NCBI GenBank assembly: GCA_024666565.1
Contig: CP088295.1
Span: 186,001 to 250,000 of the forward strand
DNA: 64,000 bases
Direction: 5' to 3'
From: Svornostia abyssi
GTDB lineage: Bacteria; Actinomycetota; Thermoleophilia; Solirubrobacterales; Solirubrobacteraceae
A program made the position numbers and the translations under genes. Of the stretch, positions 37,112 to 48,443 are shown piece after piece (within the stretch, counting starts at the first letter, position 1; every line of letters starts with the position of its first letter). The notes beneath the pieces were generated by a model. The model was not told the origin of the DNA. It made no database searches and saw only the letters and a list, made by a program, of their open reading frames with translations.

Positions 37112-40100
37112 GTGTCCCGAAGTGTTGGGCGAAGCGTGCTCGCGAGCGCGCTCGTCGTGCTGGTCGTCCTCGCGCTGCCGATCGCGGCAAGCGCCAAGGT
37201 GACGTTCACCAGCGTGGTCGCCAAGCCGATCGCGCCATCCTCGAAATGCACGACGCTCGAGGACGTGCCGACCATCACCCAGGCCGGCAAGGCCGCGGAC
37301 TTCTGCGTCGCACTGGCGACCAGCGGCGGCGCCGATCCGCAGCTCGGTGATCTTCCCGGGCTCGGCGACGACCTGAAGAACCTGACGCTCGCCCTGCCGC
37401 TCGGCCAGGCCGCGTCGGTCAAGGCGGCGCCGCTCTGCCCGCGGCCGACGTTCCTCTCCAAGAAGGGCTGCCCGTCGGTGTCCCAGGTGGGCGAGCTCAG
37501 CCTCGCCGTCGACGTCCTCGGCGCAGGCCGCATCGACGAGCGGCTGCTCCAGGGCAAGGTCTTCAACCTCGAGCCGCAGGGCACGGAGGGCACCCGCCTG
37601 GGGCTCTCCGTGAACGTGGTCATCGGCCCGCTGAACGTCGAGGGGGTCATCCATCTCGAGACCGAGGCGCGCCTGCGCCCCAGCGACAACGGCCTGGAGT
37701 CCGTCACCCTGAACAACCCGCGCGACCTCGAGGGCATCCCGCTCGAGCTGCGGCGCCTGAACCTGCGCCTGTGGGGTGACAAGGCCGACCACCCGACGAT
37801 GCAGACGTCGTTCATGACCTCGCCGACCACCTGCACGCCCGCGGTGACCCGGGTCACGGGCGAGTCGTACGCCGGCATCACGAGCACGGCGCAGACCTCC
37901 TTCACGCCGACGGGCTGCGACAAGCTGGGCCTCACGCCCGACGGCATCTTCGAGAGCGGCCGCGTCGCCGACGAGCCGGGCGAGCTGACCTCTGGCGTCA
38001 CGCTGCCGGCCGCCGACGGCGGGCTCGCGCAGTCCCACATCCGCAAGACGACGGTCGTCCTCCCCGAGGGCTTCGAGCTCTCCCCGACCGTCGGCAACCG
38101 GCCCGGGTTCACGGGCTGTGACGACGCGCAGCTCGGCAAGGGCGAGCTCGGGCCCGCGACGTGCCCGGCCGCCTCGCAGATCGGGACCGTCGCCATCCGC
38201 TCGCCCCTGCTGCTCAACGATGAGCTGCCGGGCCGCATCTACCTGGCGAACCCGAAGCCCGGCGAGGCGAAGGTGCGGTTCTTCGTGGTCGCCGAGGCCG
38301 GCCCGGAGCGTGACGCGGTCCGGCTGAAGATCGTCGCCCGGACGATCATCGACCCGAACACGGGCCAGCTGACGACGGTGCTCGACGACCTCCCGCCGAC
38401 GCCGTTCACGACGTTCCGCTTCAGCTTCTTCGGCGGCGAGAACGGCTCGATCAAGATGCCGCGGGCGTGCGGGACGTACACCGCCGACACGATCCTCGAG
38501 CCGTGGAACGGCACGCCGACGAAGACCGTGAAGACCAGCGTGTCCGTCGACCAGGGCTGCCGTGACCCTGAGCCGTTCGCGCCCGAGCTGGCCGCGAGCG
38601 TCTCCCCCGACACCGCGGCGTCCGCGACGTCGTTGACGACCGTGTTCACCCGCCCGGCGGGCCACGGTCGCATGCGCTCGATGGTCGTCGACCTCCCGAC
38701 GGGCCTGACCGGTCGGCTGACGGCTGCCGCGCAGTGCCCGCTCGCGCTGGCCGCCACGGGGTCGTGCGGCGACGACAGCCGCATCGGGCGCGTCCGCGCG
38801 CTGGCCGGCGGCGGCCCGGCGCCCAAGCCGCTCACGGGCGACGTCTACCTGACCGAGGGCCCCGGCGGGGCGCTTGCGGGGCTGAACATCGTCGTGGACG
38901 TGAAGGTCGGGCCGCTGGACTTCGGCCGGGTCATCACGCAGGCGACCATCGAGGTCGAGCAGGACACCAGCCTGCGGCTCATCGTCCCCGAGATCCCGCT
39001 GCGTCAGCAGGGCGTCGAGGCGAACATCCGCCAGCTCGAAGTGGTCCTCGACCGCGCAGGGTTCAACGTGAACGCCACGAGCTGCGCCCCGAAGACGTTC
39101 ACCGGCTCGATCACGTCGGACACGGGCGCCGTCGCGAGCGTCTCGTCCCCGTACCAGCCGACCGGCTGCGAGAACCTGCCGTTCGGCCCGAAGATCGAGG
39201 CCACCATCGCCGGCGGCCCGAACGAGACGAAGGAGAACGGCCACCCGTCGCTCGACGTCGTCGTCTCCCAGACGCCGGGCCAGGCCAACTCGTCGAAGAT
39301 GGAGGTCGTCCTGCCCGAGGGCCTGGCGCCCGACGGCGCGCGGCTCCAGTCGATCTGCCCCCTCGAGGTCTACGAGCAGAACGCCTGCCCGCCGGAGACG
39401 GTGAAGGGCTCGGCGACGGCGTACACGCCGCTGCTGCCCAAGCAGCTCAGCGGCCCGGTGACGTTCGTGAAGATCCCAGGCGAGCCGCTGCCCGGCCTGC
39501 GGATCAAGCTCCAGGGCGCGATCAGCCTCGACCTCACCGGAAGGGTGAGGTTCGGGGACAGGAACCGCGTCGTGAACGTCATCGACCCGATCCCGGACAC
39601 GCCGCTGTCCCGGTTCGAGCTGAGCCTGAAGACCGGCCCGAACGCGATGCTCGTCGCGACGAAGGACCTCTGCCAGTCCAAGACGAACACCATCGACGGC
39701 ACGGCGTGGTCGCACGCGGGCGGCCAGACCGCCATCAAGGCCGAGGCGAACGTCGTCGACTGCGCGCCGGCGGGAACGCTGAAGCTCGGGTCGCTGCGCA
39801 GCGGCCGCCCGACGCTCGACCTGCGCGTCAACGGCGGCCGCACGCGGGTGACCACGGCGCAGCTCGTCGTGCCGAGCGGGCTGGAGTTCCAGCGCGCCGC
39901 GATCGTCAAGAAGCGCCTGAAGATCACGGCCACCGGCCTGAAGAAGGGCTCCAAGGCACGGGTCACCGTCAGCGGCCAGAGCATCAAGGTCACCGTCCCC
40001 AGCGGTCAGTCCGCCACGGTGCTCCGCGTCCGCATGAGCAGCGGCGGCCTGCGGGCCAGCACCCGCCTGCGCAAGCGCGGCCGGCCGCAGCTCACGTTCC

Positions 40101-40171
40101 GCCTGAACACCACCACGGCAGACAAGAAGAGCAGCCGAGCGAGCCTCCGCGTGAGGCCGGCGGCGCGATAG
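37112..40171 (+). CDS. Giant exported four-module protein, paralogue 1
   Basis: A 1019-residue secreted protein of unknown function. Signal peptide: residues 1-28 ('VLASALVVLVVLALPIAASA'). Four related modules follow at about 88-242, 313-455, 523-665 and 729-855. Each has a 'LPxG' strand, a Cys loop of the form CPxxSQIG ('GCPSVSQVGEL', 'TCPAASQIGTV', 'SCGDDSRIGRV', 'ACPPETVKGSA'), a 'LxGxVYLxxP' strand, a late hydrophobic strand and a closing Cys. A basic C-terminal domain (about 890-1019) begins 'LKLGSLRSGRPTLDLRV'. No membrane anchor or LPxTG is visible. GTG 37112 follows GGGGGGAAG. I infer a cell-surface or matrix structural role from its size, Cys pairs and repeats. Confidence 0.85.
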   Translation: MSRSVGRSVLASALVVLVVLALPIAASAKVTFTSVVAKPIAPSSKCTTLEDVPTITQAGKAADFCVALATSGGADPQLGDLPGLGDDLKNLTLALPLGQAASVKAAPLCPRPTFLSKKGCPSVSQVGELSLAVDVLGAGRIDERLLQGKVFNLEPQGTEGTRLGLSVNVVIGPLNVEGVIHLETEARLRPSDNGLESVTLNNPRDLEGIPLELRRLNLRLWGDKADHPTMQTSFMTSPTTCTPAVTRVTGESYAGITSTAQTSFTPTGCDKLGLTPDGIFESGRVADEPGELTSGVTLPAADGGLAQSHIRKTTVVLPEGFELSPTVGNRPGFTGCDDAQLGKGELGPATCPAASQIGTVAIRSPLLLNDELPGRIYLANPKPGEAKVRFFVVAEAGPERDAVRLKIVARTIIDPNTGQLTTVLDDLPPTPFTTFRFSFFGGENGSIKMPRACGTYTADTILEPWNGTPTKTVKTSVSVDQGCRDPEPFAPELAASVSPDTAASATSLTTVFTRPAGHGRMRSMVVDLPTGLTGRLTAAAQCPLALAATGSCGDDSRIGRVRALAGGGPAPKPLTGDVYLTEGPGGALAGLNIVVDVKVGPLDFGRVITQATIEVEQDTSLRLIVPEIPLRQQGVEANIRQLEVVLDRAGFNVNATSCAPKTFTGSITSDTGAVASVSSPYQPTGCENLPFGPKIEATIAGGPNETKENGHPSLDVVVSQTPGQANSSKMEVVLPEGLAPDGARLQSICPLEVYEQNACPPETVKGSATAYTPLLPKQLSGPVTFVKIPGEPLPGLRIKLQGAISLDLTGRVRFGDRNRVVNVIDPIPDTPLSRFELSLKTGPNAMLVATKDLCQSKTNTIDGTAWSHAGGQTAIKAEANVVDCAPAGTLKLGSLRSGRPTLDLRVNGGRTRVTTAQLVVPSGLEFQRAAIVKKRLKITATGLKKGSKARVTVSGQSIKVTVPSGQSATVLRVRMSSGGLRASTRLRKRGRPQLTFRLNTTTADKKSSRASLRVRPAAR
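40031..40119 (+). repeat. 89-bp block identical to 43324-43412
   Basis: Within the basic C-terminal domain of surface-protein genes 1 and 2, 89 bp (40031-40119 and 43324-43412) are identical, including third codon positions, whereas flanking coding sequence differs at many synonymous sites. This suggests recent gene conversion between the paralogues or a recombination hot spot. Confidence 0.9.
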
Positions 40172-40185
40172 CGAGGAAAGGGGGA

Positions 40186-40221
40186 GTGCGGTGGACGCCC
40201 TTCGTAGGACGCCCACCGCAC
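40186..40221 (+). terminator. Stem-loop after surface-protein gene 1
   Basis: GTGCGGTGG (40186-40194) pairs perfectly with CCACCGCAC (40213-40221), starting 14 nt after the stop, with further partial pairing inside the loop. There is no T-run, as is usual in this GC-rich genome. The rest of the 233-nt gap (40172-40404) holds only the promoter of gene 2. Confidence 0.5.
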
Positions 40222-40334
40222 CATGAGGCGAGGCTGTGAACGCTGTCCCGGGGGGAGTGGACAAACGTTCGGCTCTGGGCTGTCCAGGCCCGAGACCGCC
40301 TGACAGTTCCGTATCGGCAGGTCCTCCTGGTTCC

Positions 40335-40364
40335 TTGACCCCCAATTTCATGGGTTGCTACCTT
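40335..40364 (+). promoter_or_regulatory. Promoter-like element of surface-protein gene 2
   Basis: TTGACC (40335-40340), 18 nt, TACCTT (40359-40364), 40 nt before the TTG start. Spacing, both hexamers and the preceding GGTTGC are identical to those upstream of gene 1, although the spacer bases otherwise differ, which argues for selection on the boxes. Confidence 0.55.
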
Positions 40365-40404
40365 TCCTCAGCCGTTCCAACGTGGTGGACTGGGGGGAGA
40401 GAAC

Positions 40405-43400
40405 TTGTCCAGGCAGTGGGGTCGAGGCGTGCTCGCGTGCGCACTCGCACTATTCGTGGTTCTCGCGGTGCCGGTTTCGGCAGGCGCGAAGGTGAATTTC
40501 ACCAGCGTCGTGGCGAAGCCGATCGCGGCTGATGCGAAGTGCACGACGCTGGGTGAACCAGCGACCGTCTCGCAGGCGGGAAAGCGACAGGATTTCTGTG
40601 TCGCGCTCGCGATGAGTGGGGGCGGTGACCCTGAACTGGGCGATCTCCCCGGCCTCGGCGATGACCTGAAGGACCTGACGCTGTCGCTGCCCCCGGGGCA
40701 GGTGGCGTCGCCCCAGGCCACGCCGCTGTGCTCGCGGACGAAGTTCCTGTCGAACAGCGGGTGCCCGTCGGCCAGCCAGGTCGGCGACCTCAGCCTCGCC
40801 GTCGACGTGCTCGGCGCGGGCCGCATCGACGAGCGCCTGCTGCAGGGCAAGGTGTTCAACCTCGAGCCGCAGGGCACCGAGGGTGCGCGTCTCGGCCTCG
40901 CGGTCGACGTCGTGATCGGCCCGCTCGCGCTGAGCGGCGTCATCCACCTCGAGACCGAGGCCCGGCTGCGCGCAGACGACAGCGGCCTGGACTCGATCAC
41001 GCTGGACAACCCGCGTGACCTCGAGGGCATCCCGCTCGAGGTGCGCCGCCTGAACCTCCGCCTGTGGGGCAGCAAGGCCGACCACCCGACGATGCAGAAG
41101 TCGTTCATGAGCACGCCGACGACGTGCAACGCCGCCATCACGCGGGTCAAGGCGGTCTCCTACCGCGGCGACACCACGAACGCGCAGACGTCGTTCACCC
41201 CCACCGGGTGCGACCAGCTGGACTTCAAGCCGTCGGCGATCTTCGAGAGCGCCCGCGAGGCGGACACTCCCGGTGAGCTGACTTCCGGCGTGGCGCTGCC
41301 CGACGAGGAGGGCCCGCTCGCCCAGTCGCACATCAAGAAGGCGACGGTCGTGCTGCCGCCGGGCTTCGAGCTCTCCCCGACGGTCGGGTCGAACCCCGAC
41401 TTCACGGGCTGCGACGATGCCCAGTTCAACCGCTTCACCGAGGGCGTCGTCTCGTGCCCCGCCGGATCGCAGATCGGCACGGTGCGCTTCCGCTCGCCGC
41501 TGCTGCTCAAGCAGGAGCTGGTGGGCAAGGTCTTCGTTGCCAATCCGAAGCCGGGCGAGCCGAAGGTCCGCTTCTTCGTGAACGCGGAGGCCGGGCCGGA
41601 GAGCGACGCGGTGCGCGTGAAGCTCATCGCGAAGGTGCAGATCGACCAGAACACCGGGCAGCTCACGACGGTCCTGGACGACCTGCCGGCCACGCCGTTC
41701 ACGGAGTTCCGCTTCAGCTTCTTCGGCGGCCCCCGCGGGCCCGTGTCGATGCCGCGCCAGTGCGGCACCTACACCGGGGACACGATCCTCGAGCCGATGA
41801 ACGGCAACCCGACGAAGACGGTGAAGGCGTCCGTCGCGATCGACCAGGGCTGCACCAGCCCCGAGCCGTTCGCGCCGACGCTGGCCGCGGGCGTGAACCC
41901 GCTGCTGGCCGGTGCGGACACGACGCTCGTCACGACGTTCACCCGCCCGAGCGGCCACGGTCGCCTGAAGTCGATGGAGCTCCAGCTCCCGACGGGTCTG
42001 TCGGGCAAGCTCACCGTCGCCCCGCTGTGCCCGCTGAGCGTGGCGGCCACCGGGTCGTGCGGTGAGGAGAGCCGCGTCGGTCGCGTCAACGCCCTTGCGG
42101 GCGGCGGCTCCGATCCGAAGGCGCTGTCCGGCAACGTCTACCTGACGGAGGGCCCGAACGGGGCGCTCGCCGGCCTGAACATCGTCGTCGACGTGAAGGT
42201 CGGGCCGCTGGACTTCGGCCGCGTCGTCACGCAGGCGACGATCGTCGTGCGGCCGGACACCGGGCTCACCCTCGTCGTGCCGGACATCCCGCAGCGCCAG
42301 GAGGGCGTCGAGGCGAACATCCGCCAGCTCGAGGTCGTCCTCGATCGGGCCGGGTTCAACCTGAACGCCACGAGCTGCGCGCCGAACCAGTTCACGGGCA
42401 CCGTGACGTCGGACACCGGCATCGTCGCGCCCGTCACGGCGCCGTACCAGCCCAACGGCTGTGACCAGATCCCGTTCGCCCCGAAGGTCTCGGCGACCAT
42501 CGGTGGCGGCGCGGCGGAGACCAAGGAGGACGGCCACCCGTCCCTGAAGGTCGTCGTCTCGCAGCAGCCGGGCGAGGCCAACTCCTCGAAGATGGAGGTC
42601 GTCCTCCCGGAGGGCATCGCCGCCGACAGCGAGCGCCTGCGCTCGGTCTGCACGCTCGAGGTCTACGCGCAGAACGCGTGCCCGCCGGAGACGGTGAAGG
42701 GCACGGCGACGGCGTACTCGCCGTTGCTGCCGAACCCGCTGACGGGCCCGGTCACGTTCGTCCAGATCCCGGGCAGCCCGCTGCCCGGCCTGCGGATCAA
42801 GCTGCAGGGCGCGCTCACGATCGAGCTGACCGGCACGGTGAAGTTCGGTGACAAGAACCGCCTGGTGAACGTCATCGACCCGATCCCGGACACGCCGCTC
42901 TCCCGGTTCGAGCTGGACCTGAAGACCGGTCCGCAGGCCCCGCTGATCGCGACGAAGGACCTCTGCCAGTCGAAGACCAACACGGTCGACGGCACGGCGT
43001 GGTCGCACGCCGGCAGTCAGGCGACGATCAAGACGGAGGCCGACGTCGTCGACTGCCGCCCCGCCGGCACGCTGAAGCTCGGCTCGCTGCGCAGCGGTCG
43101 CCCGAGCCTCGACCTGCGGGTCGCGGGCGGGCGGACGCGCGTGACGACCGCGCAGCTCGTGGTCCCGAAGGGGCTCGAGTTCCAGCGGGCGGCGCTCGTC
43201 AAGAAGCGGCTGCGGATCAGTGCGACGGGCCTGAAGAAGGGCTCCAAGGCGCGGGTCACCGTCAGCGGCCAGAGCATCAGGGTCACCGTCCCGAGCGGCC
43301 AGTCCGCCACGGTCCTCCGGGTGCGCATGAGCAGCGGCGGCCTGCGGGCCAGCACCCGCCTGCGCAAGCGCGGCCGGCCGCAGCTCACGTTCCGCCTGAA

Positions 43401-43464
43401 CACCACCACGGCGGACAAGAAGAGCAGTCGCAGCAACCTGCGCGTCCGTCCCGCGGCGCGCTAG
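40405..43464 (+). CDS. Giant exported four-module protein, paralogue 2
   Basis: A 1019-residue protein, exactly as long as paralogue 1 and colinear with it throughout. Signal peptide 'VLACALALFVVLAVPVSAGA'; module Cys loops 'GCPSASQVGDL', 'SCPAGSQIGTV', 'SCGEESRVGRV' and 'ACPPETVKGTA'; C-terminal domain from 'LKLGSLRSGRPSLDLRV'. The start is TTG at 40405, supported by GGGGGGAGAG just upstream and by alignment to the signal peptide of paralogue 1; the earliest later ATG would remove the signal. The last part of the gene shares an 89-bp block identical to paralogue 1 (40031-40119 and 43324-43412). Function unknown; a duplicated surface component is inferred. Confidence 0.85.
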   Translation: MSRQWGRGVLACALALFVVLAVPVSAGAKVNFTSVVAKPIAADAKCTTLGEPATVSQAGKRQDFCVALAMSGGGDPELGDLPGLGDDLKDLTLSLPPGQVASPQATPLCSRTKFLSNSGCPSASQVGDLSLAVDVLGAGRIDERLLQGKVFNLEPQGTEGARLGLAVDVVIGPLALSGVIHLETEARLRADDSGLDSITLDNPRDLEGIPLEVRRLNLRLWGSKADHPTMQKSFMSTPTTCNAAITRVKAVSYRGDTTNAQTSFTPTGCDQLDFKPSAIFESAREADTPGELTSGVALPDEEGPLAQSHIKKATVVLPPGFELSPTVGSNPDFTGCDDAQFNRFTEGVVSCPAGSQIGTVRFRSPLLLKQELVGKVFVANPKPGEPKVRFFVNAEAGPESDAVRVKLIAKVQIDQNTGQLTTVLDDLPATPFTEFRFSFFGGPRGPVSMPRQCGTYTGDTILEPMNGNPTKTVKASVAIDQGCTSPEPFAPTLAAGVNPLLAGADTTLVTTFTRPSGHGRLKSMELQLPTGLSGKLTVAPLCPLSVAATGSCGEESRVGRVNALAGGGSDPKALSGNVYLTEGPNGALAGLNIVVDVKVGPLDFGRVVTQATIVVRPDTGLTLVVPDIPQRQEGVEANIRQLEVVLDRAGFNLNATSCAPNQFTGTVTSDTGIVAPVTAPYQPNGCDQIPFAPKVSATIGGGAAETKEDGHPSLKVVVSQQPGEANSSKMEVVLPEGIAADSERLRSVCTLEVYAQNACPPETVKGTATAYSPLLPNPLTGPVTFVQIPGSPLPGLRIKLQGALTIELTGTVKFGDKNRLVNVIDPIPDTPLSRFELDLKTGPQAPLIATKDLCQSKTNTVDGTAWSHAGSQATIKTEADVVDCRPAGTLKLGSLRSGRPSLDLRVAGGRTRVTTAQLVVPKGLEFQRAALVKKRLRISATGLKKGSKARVTVSGQSIRVTVPSGQSATVLRVRMSSGGLRASTRLRKRGRPQLTFRLNTTTADKKSSRSNLRVRPAAR

Positions 43465-43478
43465 CAGCGGCGTCACCC

Positions 43479-43508
43479 CGCGCCCGCCGGCACGTTCCGG
43501 CGGGCGCG
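43479..43508 (+). terminator. Strong stem-loop after surface-protein gene 2
   Basis: A perfect 12-bp stem: CGCGCCCGCCGG (43479-43490) and CCGGCGGGCGCG (43497-43508) with a 6-nt loop, 14 nt after the stop. No U-tract follows. The remaining gap to 43629 contains a short GTGAC/GTCAC palindrome (43551-43564) and no promoter resembling those of genes 1, 2 and 4. Confidence 0.7.
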
Positions 43509-43629
43509 GAGCCGCGCACCACCCGAAAACTACGGGTTGGTAGGACTCCCGTGACGGGTGTCACACTGCCGCGCCCCGCGGTCAATAGCCTCGATTTCGG
43601 TCAGACGTCGACAGGACAGGGGCGCACGG

Positions 43630-46600
43630 GTGCGTACGAATCGTTGGAGGCCGGCGGCGGCATGCGCTGCCACGGTCATCGCCGTGCTGGGCAGCGCAGG
43701 AAGCGCGCAGGCAGCGGTGGACATCACGGCGCTGGTCGCCAAGCCGATCGCACCGACCGCGTCGTGCTCGACGACCACCACGGCCGCGACCCAGTCGCAG
43801 GCCGGCGCCCATGAGGACTTCTGCGTCGCGCTCGGTATGAACGGCGGCGGCGACGGCTTCGGCGGCGGTGACGACCTCAAGGACCTCAAGCTGTCGCTGC
43901 CCGGCGGGCAGGTGGGCAACGCCACCGCCACCCCGCTCTGCACCGTCTCGCGTTTTCGCAGCGTGAACGGCTGCGCGTCCAGCTCGCAGGTCGGCCAGGT
44001 CACGGCCGGCGTCGAGTCGGTCATCCCGCTGAACGAGAACCTGATCGGCGGCGGCATCTACAACCTCGAGCCGCGCGGCACGGAGGCGGCCCGCCTCGGG
44101 CTCGTGCTCGAGTTCGCCGACCTGCTCGCGGTCACCCACATCGAGGTCGAGATCCGCCTGCGCCCGACCGACGGCGGCCTGGACTCCCTGGCGTTCGACA
44201 ACCCCCGCACGGTCATCGGCCTGCCGATCGAGGTCAAGCGCCTGAACCTGCGCCTGTGGGGTTCGAAGACCGGCCGCGGCATGGCCAAGTCGTTCATGGC
44301 CAACCCGACCGACTGCTCGAAGCCCGCGACGACGACGGTGTCCATCACGTCGTACCAGGGCGGCAGCGCGACCCGCACGGCGGGCTACACGCCGACCGGC
44401 TGCGACGCCGTGCCGTTCGAGCCGGGGATGATCCTCGAGGGCGATCGCACCAGCGACGCGCCCGGCGTCATCAGCACCGGCGTGTCGATGCCCGCCAACG
44501 ACGAGCCGCTCGTGCAGAAGCACATCGCCACCAGCGTCAACGTGCTGCCCGAGGGCGTCGAGCTCTCGCCGACGTCGGGCAGCCAGCCCGGCTTCGTCGG
44601 CTGCACCGAGGCGGAGTTCGGCTACGGCAGCGGCGCGCCGGCCACGTGCGCGGCGGGCTCGAAGATCGGCACGGTCCGGTTCCGCACGCCGCTGCTGAGC
44701 AAGGCGATCGAGGGCGACATCTTTCTGGCGCAGCCGACGGCGAGCTCGCCGAAGATCCGCCTGTTCGTCGAGGGCGAGCTCGGCCCGGAGCCGGACGCGA
44801 CGCGCCTGAAGTTCATCGGCGTCGTGCGCCCCGACCCCGACTCGGGCCAGCTGCGCACGACCTTCGAGAACCTGCCGCCCGCGCCGTTCACCGAGTTCCG
44901 CCTGACGTTCCGCGGCGGGCCCACGGCAATCATGTCGCTGCCGCGCAGCTGCGGCACCTTCGCCGGCCAGGCGATCAACACGCCGTACGGCTCGACGGCG
45001 CAGGACCGCCGCAACGGCACGCTCACCGTCGACCAGGGCTGCGCCGACCCGGATCCGTTCACGCCGTCCCTCGGCGTGTCGACCTCGACGACGCAGGCGG
45101 CGTCGGGCACCGCGCTCACCACCACCCTCGCCCGCCCGGACGGGCACGCCCGGCTGACCGGCGCGAAGATCTCGCTGCCGGCCGGCCTGCAGGGCAACCT
45201 CACGGTCGTGCCGCCGTGCTCGGTCGCCGACGGGCGCGCGGGCAGCTGCGGCCCGGCCTCCCGGGTCGGCGCCGTCGTCGCCATCGCGGGGCCGGGCTCG
45301 TCGCCCGCCACGCTCAGGGGTGACGTGTACTTCACCGAGCCGCCGACCCCCGGCGGGCTCGCGGGCCTCTCGATCGTGGTCCCCGCGACGTTCGGGCCCC
45401 TCGACCTGGGCAAGATCGTCGTGAACGCCGAGGTCGCCACCCGCGCCGACACGGGGCTCGACATCACGGTGACCGACATCCCCCAGCGCGCAGAGGGCAT
45501 CGCGACGCAGGTGCGCTCGATGGACCTCGTGCTCGACAAGCCCGGGTTCTTCGTCACGCCGTCGTCGTGCGACGCCAAGACCGCGACCGGCACGCTGTTC
45601 AGCGATCTCGGCCAGGCCGCCGCGGTCAGCGCCGGCTTCCAGGCGACCGGCTGCGAGAACCTCCCGTTCTCCCCGAAGCTCGCCACCACGATCGACGGCG
45701 GCGCAACCGGCGCGGAGGCCGCGCTGAACGGGCATCCGGGCCTGAACGTCACGGTCACGCAGGCGCCCGGCGAGGCGAACAACGCGACGGTCGACGTCAC
45801 GCTGCCCACCGGCATGGCGCCGGACTCCGACCGCCTCGGCCGCACGTGCGCGCTGAAGCAGTACGAGGCCGGCACGTGCCCGGACAGCGCGAAGGTCGGC
45901 CGGGTCGTGGCGTACACGCCGCTGCTCCCCGAGCCGCTCCAGGGCGGGGTCACGTTCGTCACCGTTCCGGGCAGCCCGCTGCCGGAGCTGCGGGCCGACC
46001 TGCGCGGCAAGATCAACCTGACGCTGAACGGCAAGATCAAGTTCGGGCCCGACGGCCGGATGGTCAACAGCTTCGTCGGGATCCCCGACGTGCCGCTGAG
46101 CCGCTTCGACTTCACGCTCGAGGGCGGCGCCCGTGGGCTCGTGATCGCAACGAAGGACCTGTGCTCGGTGTCGTCGCTGCCGTTCGACGGCGCGTTCACG
46201 TCGCATGCCGGCGGCGCCGCGAAGACGACGGCCCAGCCGCGGCTCGACGGCTGCGCACCGCAGGGCACGCTGAAGGTCGGCTCGCTGCGCAGCGGCCGCC
46301 CGACGCTCGACCTGCGGGTCGTCGGCGGGCGCACGCGGGTGCGCAGCGCGCAGCTCGTGGTGCCGAAGGGCCTCGCGTTCGCTCCGGCGTCCGTCGTGAG
46401 GAAGCGGCTGCAGGTCAGCACGACGGGCCTGAAGAAGGGCGCGAAGGCCCGGGTCACCGTGACCGGCCAGAGCATCCGGGTGACGGTGCCCAGCGGCCAG
46501 TCGGCGACGGTGCTCCGCGTCCGGGTGCGCGCGGGCGGGCTGCGGGCCAGCACGCGCCTGCGCAAGCAGGGTCGCCCGCGGCTGACGTTCCGCCTGAACA

Positions 46601-46662
46601 CGACGACCGCAGATGCGAAGGCGCAGCGCCGGTCGCTGCGCGTTCGGCCGGCGGCGCCGTAG
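43630..46662 (+). CDS. Giant exported four-module protein, paralogue 3
   Basis: A 1010-residue member of the same family and the most divergent of the first three. Signal peptide within 'AAACAATVIAVLGSAGSAQA'; module Cys loops 'GCASSSQVGQV', 'TCAAGSKIGTV', 'SCGPASRVGAV' and 'TCPDSAKVGRV'; C-terminal domain 'LKVGSLRSGRPTLDLRV' to 'SLRVRPAAP'. An early Gly-rich stretch ('MNGGGDGFGGGDDLKDL') replaces the 'GLGDDL' region of the others. GTG 43630 with AGGGG about 10 nt upstream starts at the signal peptide; the longer open frame to 43558 has no similarity. It ends 24 nt before the PQQ-dehydrogenase-like gene, suggesting co-transcription. Confidence 0.83.
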   Translation: MRTNRWRPAAACAATVIAVLGSAGSAQAAVDITALVAKPIAPTASCSTTTTAATQSQAGAHEDFCVALGMNGGGDGFGGGDDLKDLKLSLPGGQVGNATATPLCTVSRFRSVNGCASSSQVGQVTAGVESVIPLNENLIGGGIYNLEPRGTEAARLGLVLEFADLLAVTHIEVEIRLRPTDGGLDSLAFDNPRTVIGLPIEVKRLNLRLWGSKTGRGMAKSFMANPTDCSKPATTTVSITSYQGGSATRTAGYTPTGCDAVPFEPGMILEGDRTSDAPGVISTGVSMPANDEPLVQKHIATSVNVLPEGVELSPTSGSQPGFVGCTEAEFGYGSGAPATCAAGSKIGTVRFRTPLLSKAIEGDIFLAQPTASSPKIRLFVEGELGPEPDATRLKFIGVVRPDPDSGQLRTTFENLPPAPFTEFRLTFRGGPTAIMSLPRSCGTFAGQAINTPYGSTAQDRRNGTLTVDQGCADPDPFTPSLGVSTSTTQAASGTALTTTLARPDGHARLTGAKISLPAGLQGNLTVVPPCSVADGRAGSCGPASRVGAVVAIAGPGSSPATLRGDVYFTEPPTPGGLAGLSIVVPATFGPLDLGKIVVNAEVATRADTGLDITVTDIPQRAEGIATQVRSMDLVLDKPGFFVTPSSCDAKTATGTLFSDLGQAAAVSAGFQATGCENLPFSPKLATTIDGGATGAEAALNGHPGLNVTVTQAPGEANNATVDVTLPTGMAPDSDRLGRTCALKQYEAGTCPDSAKVGRVVAYTPLLPEPLQGGVTFVTVPGSPLPELRADLRGKINLTLNGKIKFGPDGRMVNSFVGIPDVPLSRFDFTLEGGARGLVIATKDLCSVSSLPFDGAFTSHAGGAAKTTAQPRLDGCAPQGTLKVGSLRSGRPTLDLRVVGGRTRVRSAQLVVPKGLAFAPASVVRKRLQVSTTGLKKGAKARVTVTGQSIRVTVPSGQSATVLRVRVRAGGLRASTRLRKQGRPRLTFRLNTTTADAKAQRRSLRVRPAAP

Positions 46663-46686
46663 CTCGTCCCGTACGCTGACCCGGTC

Positions 46687-48319
<1,633 letters not shown>

Positions 48320-48346
48320 TCGCTTTCCGTCGCGGGACTTGAGCAG

Positions 48347-48366
48347 CCCGTCCTGACCTGGACGGG
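48347..48366 (+). terminator. Short stem-loop after the PQQ-dehydrogenase-like gene
   Basis: CCCGTCC (48347-48353) pairs with GGACGGG (48360-48366) around a 6-nt loop, 27 nt after the stop and 18 nt before the next promoter-like element. No U-tract follows. Confidence 0.45.
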
Positions 48367-48384
48367 TGTACGACGGTTACCAAG

Positions 48385-48414
48385 TTGCACACAGCGCTTG
48401 TCAGATGTTACGTT
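48385..48414 (+). promoter_or_regulatory. Promoter-like element of surface-protein gene 4
   Basis: TTGCAC (48385-48390), 18 nt, TACGTT (48409-48414), 29 nt before the GTG. It matches TTGACC-N18-TACCTT of genes 1 and 2 at nine of twelve positions with the same spacing and a similar distance to the start. Confidence 0.45.
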
Positions 48415-48443
48415 CGGTGGCGATCTGAACGGGGGGAGGACCT

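Noticed and set aside
36734..43476. Long - strand open frames at 36734-40351 and 40450-43476
   Set aside because: Same antisense shadow effect opposite surface genes 1 and 2.
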